Assembly: GCA_018613055.1 (NCBI GenBank)
Contig: JAGGQZ010000009.1
Location: forward strand, 186,001 to 250,000
From: Chryseobacterium sp. ISL-80
GTDB lineage: Bacteria; Bacillota; Bacilli; Bacillales; Cytobacillaceae
Direction: 5' to 3'
DNA length: 64,000 nucleotides
Shown here: piece after piece, positions 45,994-54,296 of the stretch
Layout of the letters: each line of letters starts with the position of its first letter
Numbering within the stretch: position 1 is the stretch's first letter
Translations under genes and position numbers: made by a program
Notes under the pieces: generated by a model
Told to the model about the DNA's origin: nothing
Database searches by the model: none
Seen by the model: only the letters and a program-made list of their open reading frames with translations

Positions 45994-46284
45994 ATGAAAA
46001 CGCTGAGCCCTGCCTTTTATATAGGCTCGATTAAGATTGGGACTATACAGGATGCTTCTTGTGTTAATTTTGGCAACAGCTTTCCAATGGATTTTTCAAG
46101 CCAAAAAAGTCAAAAACAGGGTTTCGGGAGTATAAGTGGTGACAATAATGACATACATGATATTATATCAAGGCTTACTCAAAGAAATTTTGCTGAGATT
46201 TTCGGGGATGACGGGGAAACTGAGCAGCCAGAATGGCTGGAGGCTCTTTTGAAATCCCAGGAGGTAGAAATTGAACAAAAATGA
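45994..46284 (+). CDS. GerPE/GerPD-like spore protein
   Basis: About 96 residues. FYIGSIKIGTIQDASCVNFGNSFP has the strand-turn-strand signature IGxIKIGxIxxxSxxxxGN of GerPD/GerPE; the remainder is acidic with SISGDNNDIHDII and an EWLEALL helix. Ribosome site GAAGGGGGCGGG, 14 bases after the GerPC-like gene. Last gene of the Hsp20-GerP-like operon. Confidence 0.7.
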   Translation: MKTLSPAFYIGSIKIGTIQDASCVNFGNSFPMDFSSQKSQKQGFGSISGDNNDIHDIISRLTQRNFAEIFGDDGETEQPEWLEALLKSQEVEIEQK

Positions 46285-46322
46285 AAAGGTCCTGCGCGAT
46301 GATGAAGCGGGACCTCTTTTTT
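46285..46322. terminator. Terminator between the GerP-like operon and DUF421 gene
   Basis: AAAGGTCCTGC and GCGGGACCT around a 10-base loop, then TCTTTTTT. Confidence 0.85.
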
Positions 46323-47020
46323 CAATGCAATAAATCATCTCTTTTATCGATATACAGATTTCCATCAGGCTGTACTTCCGCATAGAAGACATCATCCACT
46401 GACTGGACTCCAGCCAGCTGCAGCTGTTCATGAAGCCAGGTTTGATCCTTATTCATCTTGGCCAGGTTCTTAAGATTCATTTTTCCGTCCGCTACAAGCT
46501 CTGTAGATAGTGGAACAAAATTCCCTTGAGGCATCGCAATGTTCATGTCACTTTTCGTGACTGTTTGTTTATTATCTTTTTTCATGACCGACAATTTCCC
46601 GTCTGTTTCAAAGATGGCATATTCCACATCGTTCAAAGAAAATATGCTTTGCTGACGCAGTAAAGCTTGCAGTGAGTCTGTATCCAGCCGTGTTTGCCTT
46701 AAGGCATCCTCCATTATTTTTCCCTTTTTGATTACGATAACAGGATCACCCATTAGCAGCTTTCTTGCTTTTTTAGATTTTATATGAATAAAGTCGGTGA
46801 AAACCGTAAAAACAGCCCATCCAAGCAACGCAATAATTCCATTAAGTATGCTTACACTTGGATTTACGACCAGTGCGGCTGCTATTGACCCAAACGCAAT
46901 GGCGGATACAAGGTTAAAGAAGGTCATCTGGCTGATTTCTTTTCGGCCAGACCACCTTGCCATCGAAAATAAGACAATAAAGCCAATTGCAATTCTTAGA
47001 ATTAATTCTAACTGATTCAA
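46322..47020 (-). CDS. DUF421 membrane protein (YetF-type)
   Basis: 232 residues. Three N-terminal membrane helices, then the DUF421 cytoplasmic domain: GDPVIVIKKGKIMEDALRQTRLDTDSLQALLRQQSIFSLNDVEYAIFETDGKLSVMKK, followed by a second small alpha/beta part ending LYIDKRDDLLH. Family members such as YetF/YrbG are linked to spores or membranes in Bacillus, and some SpoVA-associated proteins belong here. TTG start after GGCGGGA. Function not established. Confidence 0.92.
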   Translation of the reverse strand: MNQLELILRIAIGFIVLFSMARWSGRKEISQMTFFNLVSAIAFGSIAAALVVNPSVSILNGIIALLGWAVFTVFTDFIHIKSKKARKLLMGDPVIVIKKGKIMEDALRQTRLDTDSLQALLRQQSIFSLNDVEYAIFETDGKLSVMKKDNKQTVTKSDMNIAMPQGNFVPLSTELVADGKMNLKNLAKMNKDQTWLHEQLQLAGVQSVDDVFYAEVQPDGNLYIDKRDDLLH

Positions 47021-47080
47021 TTATAATCCCGCCTTTTTCGATTTTCTTGTAAATTATTTGCGTATGGGCGGGGGATTATT

Positions 47081-47296
47081 CTAGGTGACAGTTTTTATGA
47101 CCTCAAATCCATTTTCATCCTTAACAATGCTCAAGTTCCGGAATAATTCATTTTGATCACCTGTGACCGTAAAACCGTTATTTGACTTTGAGGTTGTAAC
47201 AAAATTCATATTAAAATTCGAACCAAAAAATACTCCTGAAGAACTGTTGATACTATTGACATTAATGATTCCAAAAGTAATTTTTATTGTATTCAT
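47081..47296 (-). CDS. GerPF/GerPA-family spore germination protein
   Basis: 71 residues. IINVNSINSSSGVFFGSNFN and the following NGFTVTGDQNELFRNLSIV match the small GerPA/GerPF family that is needed for quick access of germinants through the coat. Ribosome site AGGGTAAG. Second gene of a minus-strand pair, 14 bases after its neighbour. Confidence 0.8.
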   Translation of the reverse strand: MNTIKITFGIINVNSINSSSGVFFGSNFNMNFVTTSKSNNGFTVTGDQNELFRNLSIVKDENGFEVIKTVT

Positions 47297-47310
47297 GGCT
47301 TACCCTGCCA

Positions 47311-47556
47311 TTAAAAAGCCTGGCCCTGGCTGGAAGGCTGGATATCCGGATCTGCATTAGGCTGGTCTATACCGTCATTATCACTGATCAAATCCAGGTT
47401 CCCAAAATAAACATTTCCCTGTCCGGTGCCGAAAATGCCGTTGTTTTGCTTGGTCGGTGAATTCCATCCTGTTTGGGTATTTCCTCCGATGAATACTCCG
47501 GCATTACTTTGCATAGAATTGACATTTATACAATTAAATAAAACACTATTAGCCAT
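47311..47556 (-). CDS. GerPA/GerPF-family spore germination protein
   Basis: 81 residues. Starts ANSVLFNCINVNSMQSNAGV, then FIGGNTQTGWNSPTKQNNG, ending in a Pro/Gln/Asp tail. Again the VNSxxSNAGVFxGxN signature. GGGAGGT precedes ATG 47556. On the minus strand CATACAGAATA lies ~55 bases upstream, partly like a mother-cell (SigE/SigK) -10 box. Together with 47081-47296 it completes a GerP-like gene set split over two strands around DUF421. Confidence 0.8.
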   Translation of the reverse strand: MANSVLFNCINVNSMQSNAGVFIGGNTQTGWNSPTKQNNGIFGTGQGNVYFGNLDLISDNDGIDQPNADPDIQPSSQGQAF

Positions 47557-47661
47557 GTTTAATACCTCCCAAAAAGCAACCCTTTATTACATTTATTCTG
47601 TATGAATGGAATATGTGAATTTTACGCAGTTAATCGAAGGATCTTTGAAGGGGAGAGGGCA

Positions 47662-47697
47662 AAATAAAAAGAAGGTCCCTTAGGGAACCTTCTTCTT
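47662..47697 (-). terminator. Terminator of the cold shock gene
   Basis: GAAGGTTCCCTAAGGGACCTTC hairpin (minus strand) with T-rich tail. Confidence 0.9.
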
Positions 47698-47713
47698 TTC
47701 AGCAAAACTAAAA

Positions 47714-47914
47714 TTATAGTTTTGTTACGTTAGCAGCTTGTGGTCCGCGAGCGCCTTGCTCAACGTCGAAAGATACTTTTTGACCTTCGTCTAATGATTT
47801 GAAACCTTCAGATTGGATAGCAGAGAAGTGTACGAATACGTCGTCTCCACCTTCGCGCTCGATGAATCCAAAACCTTTTTCTGCGTTAAACCATTTTACT
47901 GTACCTTGTTCCAT
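47714..47914 (-). CDS. Cold shock protein, CspA/CspB family
   Basis: 66 residues, full length. RNA-binding motifs [15 protein letters not shown] (RNP1) and [10 protein letters not shown] (RNP2) are complete. OB-fold RNA chaperone that melts mRNA structure at low temperature. AGGAGGTAACAGT precedes the ATG. The ~190 bases upstream on the minus strand hold no ORF and probably a long 5' leader, as usual for csp genes. Confidence 0.95.
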   Translation of the reverse strand: MEQGTVKWFNAEKGFGFIEREGGDDVFVHFSAIQSEGFKSLDEGQKVSFDVEQGARGPQAANVTKL

Positions 47915-48232
47915 TACTGTTACCTCCTAGTGCAATTCGCACAAATGTTACTATCCTTGCCCAAAGTGATCATTAAGACGAAATAATTTCTATCCTTTAC
48001 ACCGAACAAAAATAATTCTATTTCATCATAACAGATACTGGAATCAATAGCAAACGCAAAAAAGAGATTTCGTCCTATTGTCCTAATTTCAGATAATGAT
48101 TCTTTCATTCAACTTTCAGATAACCACTTTTTTCTATCTTTTGGAGGATGGAGGACGAATACTTGTTATTCAATTCAAGAGAATGTCACCCTGAAAATAA
48201 CAAATAATAAACAGAAAAGGAGGGTGAGTATA

Positions 48233-48415
48233 TTGGGAAAATGGAATGAAGAGGGAGCACCTAATAACAATTTGTCTGCAGGGACAATAGCAAGTTCCAA
48301 GCTTGTAGGAAAAGAAGGACTGGAAGCGCACGAGTTTTCGGAAGAACTTTCGGATGGGGGAGAGAGGAATAAAGCCATCGACGAACAATTAAAGCAACAC
48401 CAGCCGGGAATGTAA
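48233..48415 (+). CDS. 60-residue acidic hypothetical protein
   Basis: MGKWNEEGAPNNNLSAGTIA then SSKLVGKEGLEAHEFSEELSDGGERNKAIDEQLKQHQPGM. Hydrophilic, no membrane segment. TTG 48233 is 9-10 bases after AAGGAGG; GTG 48224 is too near. Followed after 19 bases by another tiny gene, likely one transcript. Family not recognised; size and composition would suit a spore or stress protein. Confidence 0.7.
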   Translation: MGKWNEEGAPNNNLSAGTIASSKLVGKEGLEAHEFSEELSDGGERNKAIDEQLKQHQPGM

Positions 48416-48434
48416 ACAAGAAAGGAAGACAGGA

Positions 48435-48560
48435 ATGAAAAAAGAGAATCGATATATGGATAAAAGGGGAGACTTCACTGCACCTCCTGAGGGTGCGGCT
48501 GATTATCCTAAACGGCCGGAACACCAGAAGATCAATCAAAACAATAAAAAGAAGAAATGA
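48435..48560 (+). CDS. 41-residue basic hypothetical protein
   Basis: AAGGAAGACAGGA then ATG 48435; MKKENRYMDKRGDFTAPPEG then AADYPKRPEHQKINQNNKKKK. Lysine-rich, Pro-containing, likely disordered. Too short for ordinary ORF lists but it has a ribosome site and a strong terminator. Confidence 0.72.
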   Translation: MKKENRYMDKRGDFTAPPEGAADYPKRPEHQKINQNNKKKK

Positions 48561-48565
48561 ATTGA

Positions 48566-48606
48566 AAAGATGCCTGGCTTTTAGGTGCCAGGCATCTTTC
48601 TTTTAT
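48566..48606 (+). terminator. Rho-independent terminator
   Basis: AAGATGCCTGGC, 8-base loop, GCCAGGCATCTT, then TCTTTTATT. Confidence 0.93.
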
Positions 48607-48647
48607 TAATTTGAGAGTCGGTTTCAAAGCAACCTCTCTGGGCTGTT

Positions 48648-49649
48648 TTAAATTTCAACTCCATTTTTCTCTTTGTTAAATTCAATTTCAAATCCAAGGT
48701 CTTGAAGCATTTTATGGTCAGCAGTTGTATCTTGTCCTGCTGTTGTCAGATAATCGCCAACAAAGATTGAGTTGGCAGGATAGAGGCCTAAAGACTGTAA
48801 GCTTCTTAGGTTAACCTCTCGGCCGCCTGATATCCTGATTTCTTTTGACGGGTTAATGAATCGCATCAGGCATAGGACTTTTAGGCAGTAGCGCGGATTT
48901 AATTCATCCGTCCCTGCAAGCGGGGTACCCTCAATTGCATGGAGGAAATTAACCGGGATGGAATCGGCATCTAGAACCTTCAGGCTCCTGGCCATATCAA
49001 CGACATCTATCTTTGATTCCCTCATTCCAATAATAACTCCAGAGCAAGGGGAAATTCCGCTGTTTTTAATTAGTTCAACCGTATTTACTCGATCCTGATA
49101 TGTATGTGATGTGGTGATTGACTCATGATGACTTGCAGATGTATTAAGATTGTGATTATATCGATCCACACCAGCCGCTTTTAGCTTTTCTGCCTGGGAT
49201 GGTTTAAGGATTCCCAGGCATGCGCATACTTTAAGGCCAAACTTCACTTTAATTTCCTGAACAGCTGAGGATACTGTATCAAGTTCTTTTTCGCTTGGCC
49301 CTCTGCCGCTGGCTACAATACAATAAGTACCTGCGTTGAGATTGTAAGCTTGTTCAGCACCCTGGAGGATGGTTTCTTTGTCCATCATTCGATACTTATC
49401 GATAGGGGCATTCGAGACGCTTGATTGCGCACAGTAACCGCAGTTTTCAGGGCATAGACCTGATTTTGTATTAATTATCATATTAAGCTTAACTTTATTG
49501 CCAAAATGATGGTGGCGAATTGTGTATGCAGCCTGGAGCAATTCCAGCAGTTCTTGGTCCGGACAATCCAGTATACTGATTGCTTCTTCATCCGTCAGTT
49601 CGCCGCCTTCAAGAACGCTAAAGGCTAACTTTTTCCAGTATGACATCAT
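48648..49649 (-). CDS. bioB: Biotin synthase
   Basis: 333 residues. Radical-SAM cluster motif CPENCGYC (C66, C70, C73), further cluster ligands in the family pattern (YCIVASGRGP, VCACLGIL), YNHNLNTS and GGREVNLRSLQ. Inserts sulfur into dethiobiotin, the last step of biotin synthesis. Preceded in the same operon by bioY, 18 bases away, under a BirA box. Other bio genes are not in the window, so this pair may act on imported precursor. Confidence 0.96.
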   Translation of the reverse strand: MMSYWKKLAFSVLEGGELTDEEAISILDCPDQELLELLQAAYTIRHHHFGNKVKLNMIINTKSGLCPENCGYCAQSSVSNAPIDKYRMMDKETILQGAEQAYNLNAGTYCIVASGRGPSEKELDTVSSAVQEIKVKFGLKVCACLGILKPSQAEKLKAAGVDRYNHNLNTSASHHESITTSHTYQDRVNTVELIKNSGISPCSGVIIGMRESKIDVVDMARSLKVLDADSIPVNFLHAIEGTPLAGTDELNPRYCLKVLCLMRFINPSKEIRISGGREVNLRSLQSLGLYPANSIFVGDYLTTAGQDTTADHKMLQDLGFEIEFNKEKNGVEI

Positions 49650-49667
49650 GGACCCCCTTTTGTTTTT

Positions 49668-50258
49668 TTAAGCCGCTTTTCTTAAATGTTTAAAGTTTGG
49701 CTTGGAAAGTACTGTTTTTTCCAGTCTGTGAGCCATCATACCAGCAAACACAGCAAGGATTATGTCTTTTGGAAGAGGAGCGACCATCCAAAGCCATGCC
49801 AATTTATAAGTAAATCCTTCTGGAGCAGCAGCCCAGAATTTATAGGCAAAATACATCCAGTTCGTTCCGAATACATAGTTGATCACGAGGCCAACCAGGG
49901 ATGCGATGATGAAAGCAGAAAGTGTCCTATGCTTCTCAACCATTTTGCCTGCAACATAGGCTGTTAGAATGAATGATAGAATAAATCCAAAGGTTGGACT
50001 GATCACTGTAGAAAATCCTGCTCCAAACTTAGCAAATATAGGGACGCCTACCAATCCTACGAAGGCGTAGACAGTCATTGATATAGCTCCCAGCCTGCTT
50101 CCCAGGATAATCCCTGCTAAAATCGCAAAGAAGGTTTGAAGAGTGATTGGTACTCCGCCCACTACCATAAAAGGTACAAACGAAGTAATATTTGCCCCAA
50201 TCGCCATAAGACCGACGAACATGGAAGCCAGAGTGAGATCAAGTGCTTTAAACTTCAT
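49668..50258 (-). CDS. bioY: BioY biotin transporter substrate-binding (ECF S) subunit
   Basis: 196 residues, six hydrophobic helices. BioY signature features: GVPITLQTFFAILAGIILGSRLGAISMTVYAFVGLVGVPIF and SPTFGFILSFI, later GTNWMYFAYKFW. Works with ECF A/A'/T subunits encoded elsewhere, or alone. Start ATG 50258 with GGAGAG. First gene of bioY-bioB under BirA control. Confidence 0.95.
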   Translation of the reverse strand: MKFKALDLTLASMFVGLMAIGANITSFVPFMVVGGVPITLQTFFAILAGIILGSRLGAISMTVYAFVGLVGVPIFAKFGAGFSTVISPTFGFILSFILTAYVAGKMVEKHRTLSAFIIASLVGLVINYVFGTNWMYFAYKFWAAAPEGFTYKLAWLWMVAPLPKDIILAVFAGMMAHRLEKTVLSKPNFKHLRKAA

Positions 50259-50314
50259 GTTATTTGCTCTCCTTTTCTATAATCTAAATTCAGGATAAAC
50301 TTTCTGAATTATTT

Positions 50315-50345
50315 ATGTCAACCAAAAATTATTTAAGTTAACAAT
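50315..50345 (-). promoter_or_regulatory. BirA operator of bioY-bioB
   Basis: On the minus strand ATTGTTAAC, 14 bases, GTTGACATA: the bipartite WTGTTAAC-N14..16-GTTWACAW pattern of the Firmicute biotin repressor with one mismatch in the right half. Lies ~57-87 bases before bioY. Confidence 0.8.
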
Positions 50346-50437
50346 TATAATGAAAGCGAAACCAAACACTTTTGCCACTCAAGTATTTAATTTATAATTT
50401 AGATTATAAACTTCCAGAAATGACAGGGGATGGTATT

Positions 50438-51205
50438 ATGGACACAATCCAATCATGTAGCGAAATAGTTGCCAATTCAAAAAATATTGTCGTATTGACA
50501 GGTGCTGGAATAAGTACAGAGTCTGGTATTAAAGACTTTCGTTCACGGACTGGAATCTATCATCATGCTCCGGAATATATCCTTTCAATCGATTATTTTC
50601 ATGAGCAACCCAAGTCTTTTTATGAATTTGCTTTCTCCAATCTTTACCATCCGAATGCCTTGCCCAATAAAGGCCATCAAATTCTGGCAAAGTGGGAGCA
50701 GGAAGGGCGTATTGATTGGATCATCACTCAAAATATTGACGGACTGCATCAAAAAGCAGGAAGTAAGAAGGTTATAGAATTCCATGGGACGATGAAAACA
50801 GCAACTTGCCAAAATTGTGGCAAAAAGTATACTTCAGATGATTTGCTGATTAGGAAGCAAACTGATGAAAAGTTTTTTGTTTGCAGGGAATGTGAGGCTG
50901 ATCAAGATTTTTCTCCTCTTATTAAACCAGATGTTGTTTTGTTTGGAGATGCAGGTGAATGGTTTACAGCTGGGGGATTTGAAAAAATTTTAAATAGAAT
51001 CGCAGAAGCCGATTGTTTAGTCATTTTAGGCACAAGCCTAAAAGTAACACCGTTTTCAGCATTTCCTCAATATAAAAACAATGATACTCCTATGATCATC
51101 ATCAATAAAGGGGACACACCATATGACTTTGCCCCTGACACTTTTGTCATCCGGGATTCCATTGGAAGAACCTTAAGTGAAATTGATAGCTATCTAAATA
51201 AATAA
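50438..51205 (+). CDS. Sir2-family NAD-dependent protein deacylase
   Basis: About 255 residues. Sirtuin motifs in order: VVLTGAGISTESGIKDFRS, ITQNIDGLHQKAG, catalytic histidine FHGT, zinc cysteines CQNC and CREC 27 residues apart, and LVILGTSLKV. Removes acyl groups from lysines with NAD. Start ATG 50438 has AGGGGATGG upstream; open frame extends to 50372 without ribosome site. The gene is rather AT-rich. Confidence 0.92.
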   Translation: MDTIQSCSEIVANSKNIVVLTGAGISTESGIKDFRSRTGIYHHAPEYILSIDYFHEQPKSFYEFAFSNLYHPNALPNKGHQILAKWEQEGRIDWIITQNIDGLHQKAGSKKVIEFHGTMKTATCQNCGKKYTSDDLLIRKQTDEKFFVCRECEADQDFSPLIKPDVVLFGDAGEWFTAGGFEKILNRIAEADCLVILGTSLKVTPFSAFPQYKNNDTPMIIINKGDTPYDFAPDTFVIRDSIGRTLSEIDSYLNK

Positions 51206-51225
51206 AAGGTGCACGATTTCTGATA

Positions 51226-51782
51226 TGCTCCCCTTTAGGTAGACAGATTAAAAAATAAAAATCTGTTTATTTAAAGAGGAATATTTATTATGTCAAAAAG
51301 GGCCCATTTCCTCCAAAACAAAATCACAATCATAAAGGCATTGGAAAGTGGAAGTCACACCATTTCTGAGCTTGTATACACATATAAGGTAGCTAAAAGA
51401 GCAATCTATAATTGGGTATATAGATATGAAAAATACGGAGTGGATGGATTAAAAGAATCCACTACCTGTAGTTTTCAGTATACCCATCTCGGATTCAAAC
51501 GAAGAATAGATGAAGCACAGATGACTCAAAGTATGTCCCGAGTCGGAAGATGTATTGACAATAGTCCAATGGAATCCTTTTGGGGATCACTGAAAAGCGA
51601 AAAGTATTACCTGGAGAAATATAAGACCTTTGAAGAACTATCTGCGGCGATTGATGAGTACATATACTTTTATAATCATGAACGTTACCAAAAAAGATTA
51701 AACGGCCTTAGCCCCCTAGAATTTAGGGCTAAAGCCGCTTAGATTGTTTATATTATTTACACTGTCTACTTGACGGGGAGCA
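51226..51782 (+). mobile_element. 557-bp internally deleted IS3-family element
   Basis: Terminal inverted repeats: left TGCTCCCCTTTAGGTAGACA and the complement of the right end TGCTCCCCGTCAAGTAGACA, 17 of 21 matches when the next base is counted. Inside is one ORF that joins the start of OrfA to the end of OrfB in frame. No clear direct repeat at the borders. Outside the ends lie GGTGCACG (51209-51216) and CGTGCACC (51792-51799), inverted to each other, so the element seems to sit in the loop of an older hairpin, maybe a terminator. Confidence 0.85.
51290..51742 (+). CDS. Fused transposase remnant: OrfA HTH joined to OrfB C-terminus (IS3/IS150 type)
   Basis: 150 residues. Residues ~1-60 are a helix-turn-helix (FLQNKITIIKALESGSHTI... 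KVAKRAIYNWVYRYEKYG); from about 68 on, the protein is the end of the DDE integrase core (QYTHLGFKR, MTQSMSRVGRCIDNSPMESF and SLKSEKYYL, then YNHERYQKRLNGLSPLEF). The first two catalytic aspartates of the DDE triad are gone, the glutamate (in MESFW) remains. Cannot be active, but keeps DNA-binding part and ends. AAGAGG ribosome site. Confidence 0.85.
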   Translation: MSKRAHFLQNKITIIKALESGSHTISELVYTYKVAKRAIYNWVYRYEKYGVDGLKESTTCSFQYTHLGFKRRIDEAQMTQSMSRVGRCIDNSPMESFWGSLKSEKYYLEKYKTFEELSAAIDEYIYFYNHERYQKRLNGLSPLEFRAKAA

Positions 51783-51804
51783 GTTCATTCCCGTGCACCA
51801 ACCT

Positions 51805-52113
51805 TTACCTTATTCGATTATTCATTTCCCGTTCAGGCAGCGGCCTGTCTATATCGATCTGTTTATCGGTTTCAATTGCCGGATTTTCGGATGGATCATC
51901 TTCGTAATCCTTAAATGCAGATTCTCCCATATCAAGTTCTCCTGGACTGAAGGCATTCACAGGGTATTCCTTCGTCCTTTTCTTCTCAACGTTATAGCCT
52001 GAAATCGAACTATTGACCTGGTTTTGTTTTTTTCCCTTAATGCCTTCGATGGATTCTATCTCTTCTTTCTCATTTTTATAAGATTTAAGGATATGCTTTT
52101 TCTCGATTTCCAT
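51805..52113 (-). CDS. 102-residue hydrophilic hypothetical protein
   Basis: Highly charged (Lys/Glu-rich start MEIEKKHILKSYKNEKEEIE, later DYEDDPSENPAIETDKQIDIDRP), no hydrophobic segment, likely disordered. AGGAGG is 7-8 bases before ATG 52113. Converges on the IS element. Family not recognised. Confidence 0.72.
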   Translation of the reverse strand: MEIEKKHILKSYKNEKEEIESIEGIKGKKQNQVNSSISGYNVEKKRTKEYPVNAFSPGELDMGESAFKDYEDDPSENPAIETDKQIDIDRPLPEREMNNRIR

Positions 52114-52261
52114 ACCGATCAGCCTCCTAACGGTTTTAATTACTTATACCCAATAAAATACTTGTCTTAACGTTTTGTATTTTTTGCCAGATGGGTCATT
52201 TTCATCTGTTAATCTGGTAAAATATTTTTAAAAGAAAAGTTGGGATAAAGGGGACGAAGAA

Positions 52262-53227
52262 TTGAAGAAGAAAATCATTTGGACAATCAGCGGGGTGTTT
52301 TTAACCATAGTCATACTATTGATTGCTGCAGGTAATTATTTTTATGGTGTGGCGATTAACCGCAGCCATGATGCTGTGGACCTGCATGGAGGGGGCGAGA
52401 GTGTAACAGCTGCGACTCTTACAAGCGATGACGAGAAGCAGAGGAAACTTGAGGAGATTATGGAATGGACCGAAAAGCAGAAGTTTGAAATGGTTGAAAT
52501 AGAATCCGAAGATGGTCTTAAGCTGAAAGCCCGTTTTTTAAAAAATGAAAAACCAGGATCCAAAGCTGTGATTCTTGCTCACGGTTATAAAGGGAACAGC
52601 GAACAAATGCCTGGCATAACAAAATATTATTATGAACAGGGTTACGATGTACTTAAACCGGATGCCCGTGGTCACGGGTTGAGTGAAGGGGATTATATAG
52701 GGTATGGCTGGCATGACCGCAAGGATTTGGTAAGATGGTCACAATATTTAGTTGATCAGAAGGAGGAGGATACTATCTTCCTGCACGGCTTCTCTATGGG
52801 TGCTGCAACAGTACTGATGGCCAGTGGCGAAAAGCTTCCTCAGCAGGTTAAAGGAATTATTGCTGACAGTGGCTATACAACAGTTCAAGAGGAGCTGAGC
52901 CATCAGCTGAAATACCTCTACAATCTACCCTCATTCCCGGTCATGCAGGTTACCAGCGCAGTAACGAAAATCAGGGCAGGCTATTCTTTTCCAGAAGCTT
53001 CAGCCATTGAAAGTATTAAAAAAAATCACCTTCCTCTATTCATTATTCACGGTGATCAGGATCAATTGGTCCCAACAGAAATGGGGAAGAGAATCTATGA
53101 TAAAGCAAACAGCCCCAAGGAGCTATGGATTGTCCCTGGAGCAGGTCACACTGAGGCATATACCATTGCCGAGCAGGAATATCAGGACAAATTGAAGTCA
53201 TTCTGGTCTTCAGCAATAGGAAATTAA
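52262..53227 (+). CDS. Membrane-anchored alpha/beta hydrolase
   Basis: 321 residues. One N-terminal anchor (about 5-27), then an alpha/beta hydrolase: oxyanion HGYKGNSEQ, DARGHGLSEGD, nucleophile elbow HGFSMGAATVL (Ser ~178), acid in HGDQDQLVP and His in GAGHTEAY. Looks like the YqkD/YfhM-type serine hydrolases that act outside the membrane. TTG start with AAAGGGGACGAAGAA upstream. Substrate unknown. Confidence 0.9.
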   Translation: MKKKIIWTISGVFLTIVILLIAAGNYFYGVAINRSHDAVDLHGGGESVTAATLTSDDEKQRKLEEIMEWTEKQKFEMVEIESEDGLKLKARFLKNEKPGSKAVILAHGYKGNSEQMPGITKYYYEQGYDVLKPDARGHGLSEGDYIGYGWHDRKDLVRWSQYLVDQKEEDTIFLHGFSMGAATVLMASGEKLPQQVKGIIADSGYTTVQEELSHQLKYLYNLPSFPVMQVTSAVTKIRAGYSFPEASAIESIKKNHLPLFIIHGDQDQLVPTEMGKRIYDKANSPKELWIVPGAGHTEAYTIAEQEYQDKLKSFWSSAIGN

Positions 53228-53250
53228 ATCGATGAAAAATAGTTGAAGTG

Positions 53251-53278
53251 AACACACCTATTAGTGGTGTGTTTTTTC
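53251..53278 (+). terminator. Rho-independent terminator
   Basis: AACACACC, loop TATTAGT, GGTGTGTT, TTTTT. Confidence 0.92.
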
Positions 53279-53382
53279 ATTTAATGTTTGATTTAGGCTC
53301 AATAAGGAACAAAGTATAAAAAACGTCAGAAGACATATATCTGGTAGAGGAGCAAATTTTTCACCGAAAAGGAGAGGGAGCA

Positions 53383-53832
53383 ATGCCTGAAGGGAAACAT
53401 GAAATTACAATTGATGTACCAATAGAAAATGTATGGGATTTCGTAAAGGATATGGATAACTGGGCCCCGTTATTGCCAGGGTATATCAGTCATGAAAAAT
53501 TGAATGAAAAACAATCAATTTGGACCTTTAAGGAAACAGTTGGTGTTCTGAAGAAAAAAATCAGTTTGCAAGTCACCATTAAAGAATGGGTAGAGCCTAG
53601 CAGGGTTACATTCGACCTTAAAGGAATCAATGAAAACCTGTCAGGGAATGGTTATTTTAAGGCAGAGCCGATTGGGGTGAACAAGACGAGGATGACTGGA
53701 TATCTAGAGATGACGGCAGAAGGAGCCCTAGCCCCGGTCATGAATGCGGTAATGAAAACTTCATTGCCAAAAAGCGGCCAGGAATTAACCACCGCAATCG
53801 CTGAGGAACTCGAGGGACGTAAAGCAATTTGA
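53383..53832 (+). CDS. SRPBCC/CoxG-like protein
   Basis: 149 residues, START-like helix-grip fold: KHEITIDVPIENVWDFVKDMDNWAPLLPGYISHEKLNE, then antiparallel strands and the long C-terminal helix VMNAVMKTSLPKSGQELTTAIAEELEG. CoxG-type proteins (carbon monoxide dehydrogenase subunit G) bind hydrophobic ligands or membranes; no cox genes are near, so the role here is open. Ribosome site GGAGAGGGAG. Confidence 0.88.
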   Translation: MPEGKHEITIDVPIENVWDFVKDMDNWAPLLPGYISHEKLNEKQSIWTFKETVGVLKKKISLQVTIKEWVEPSRVTFDLKGINENLSGNGYFKAEPIGVNKTRMTGYLEMTAEGALAPVMNAVMKTSLPKSGQELTTAIAEELEGRKAI

Positions 53833-53842
53833 CAGGTATAAA

Positions 53843-53880
53843 AACAGGGAGCCTCGCATCTTTGCAGGCTCCCTATTCAG
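53843..53880. terminator. Bidirectional terminator
   Basis: AGGGAGCCT, 11-base loop, AGGCTCCCT, T-run on the plus side; overlaps the stop of the minus-strand gene. Confidence 0.9.
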
Positions 53881-54175
53881 TTTTTTCAATTCTTACCGGA
53901 CCATCAATACGCCCGCTTTTATCGAAATAGACGATAACCTTGTCGCCGTTGCCAATAGTTTCTCCAGGCTGCACTTTTTCCTTTTTAAAATAAATGGTTT
54001 TACCGTTACCTTCCCCATAATAACCTGACGAATCAACCTTGTTGATTGTATATTCTTCTGTAAAATATTCATATTTAACTTCGTTCGAGCTTTTCCTGGC
54101 TTGGTCCATTTCGATATTCAGAAAAACCATCAGACCCAGAAGGAGTGTTAATAAAAATAAGACAAGACCTCTCAT
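53873..54175 (-). CDS. Small membrane-anchored protein with beta-rich exterior domain
   Basis: 100 residues. One N-terminal helix (LVLFLLTLLLGLMVFLNI), then a beta-rich domain KVQPGETIGNGDKVIVYFDKSGRIDGPVRIEKTE that resembles a small OB/SH3-like barrel. Predicted outside the cell. AAAGTTATG context with GGAGG 5-6 bases upstream. Function unknown. Confidence 0.72.
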   Translation of the reverse strand: MRGLVLFLLTLLLGLMVFLNIEMDQARKSSNEVKYEYFTEEYTINKVDSSGYYGEGNGKTIYFKKEKVQPGETIGNGDKVIVYFDKSGRIDGPVRIEKTE

Positions 54176-54296
54176 AACTTTTCCTCCAACACTTCATCAC
54201 CAAACAGTATATGCCCATTGCTTGTCTAAATGACCTCTCACTTTATAAAGTTTGCTATAATTATAGGAAAACTGCAGGATGGACAGAGGTTGGAGC

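Noticed and set aside
47915-48180. Protein-coding gene upstream of the cold shock gene (62-residue frame)
   Set aside because: No ribosome site; region fits a csp 5' leader.
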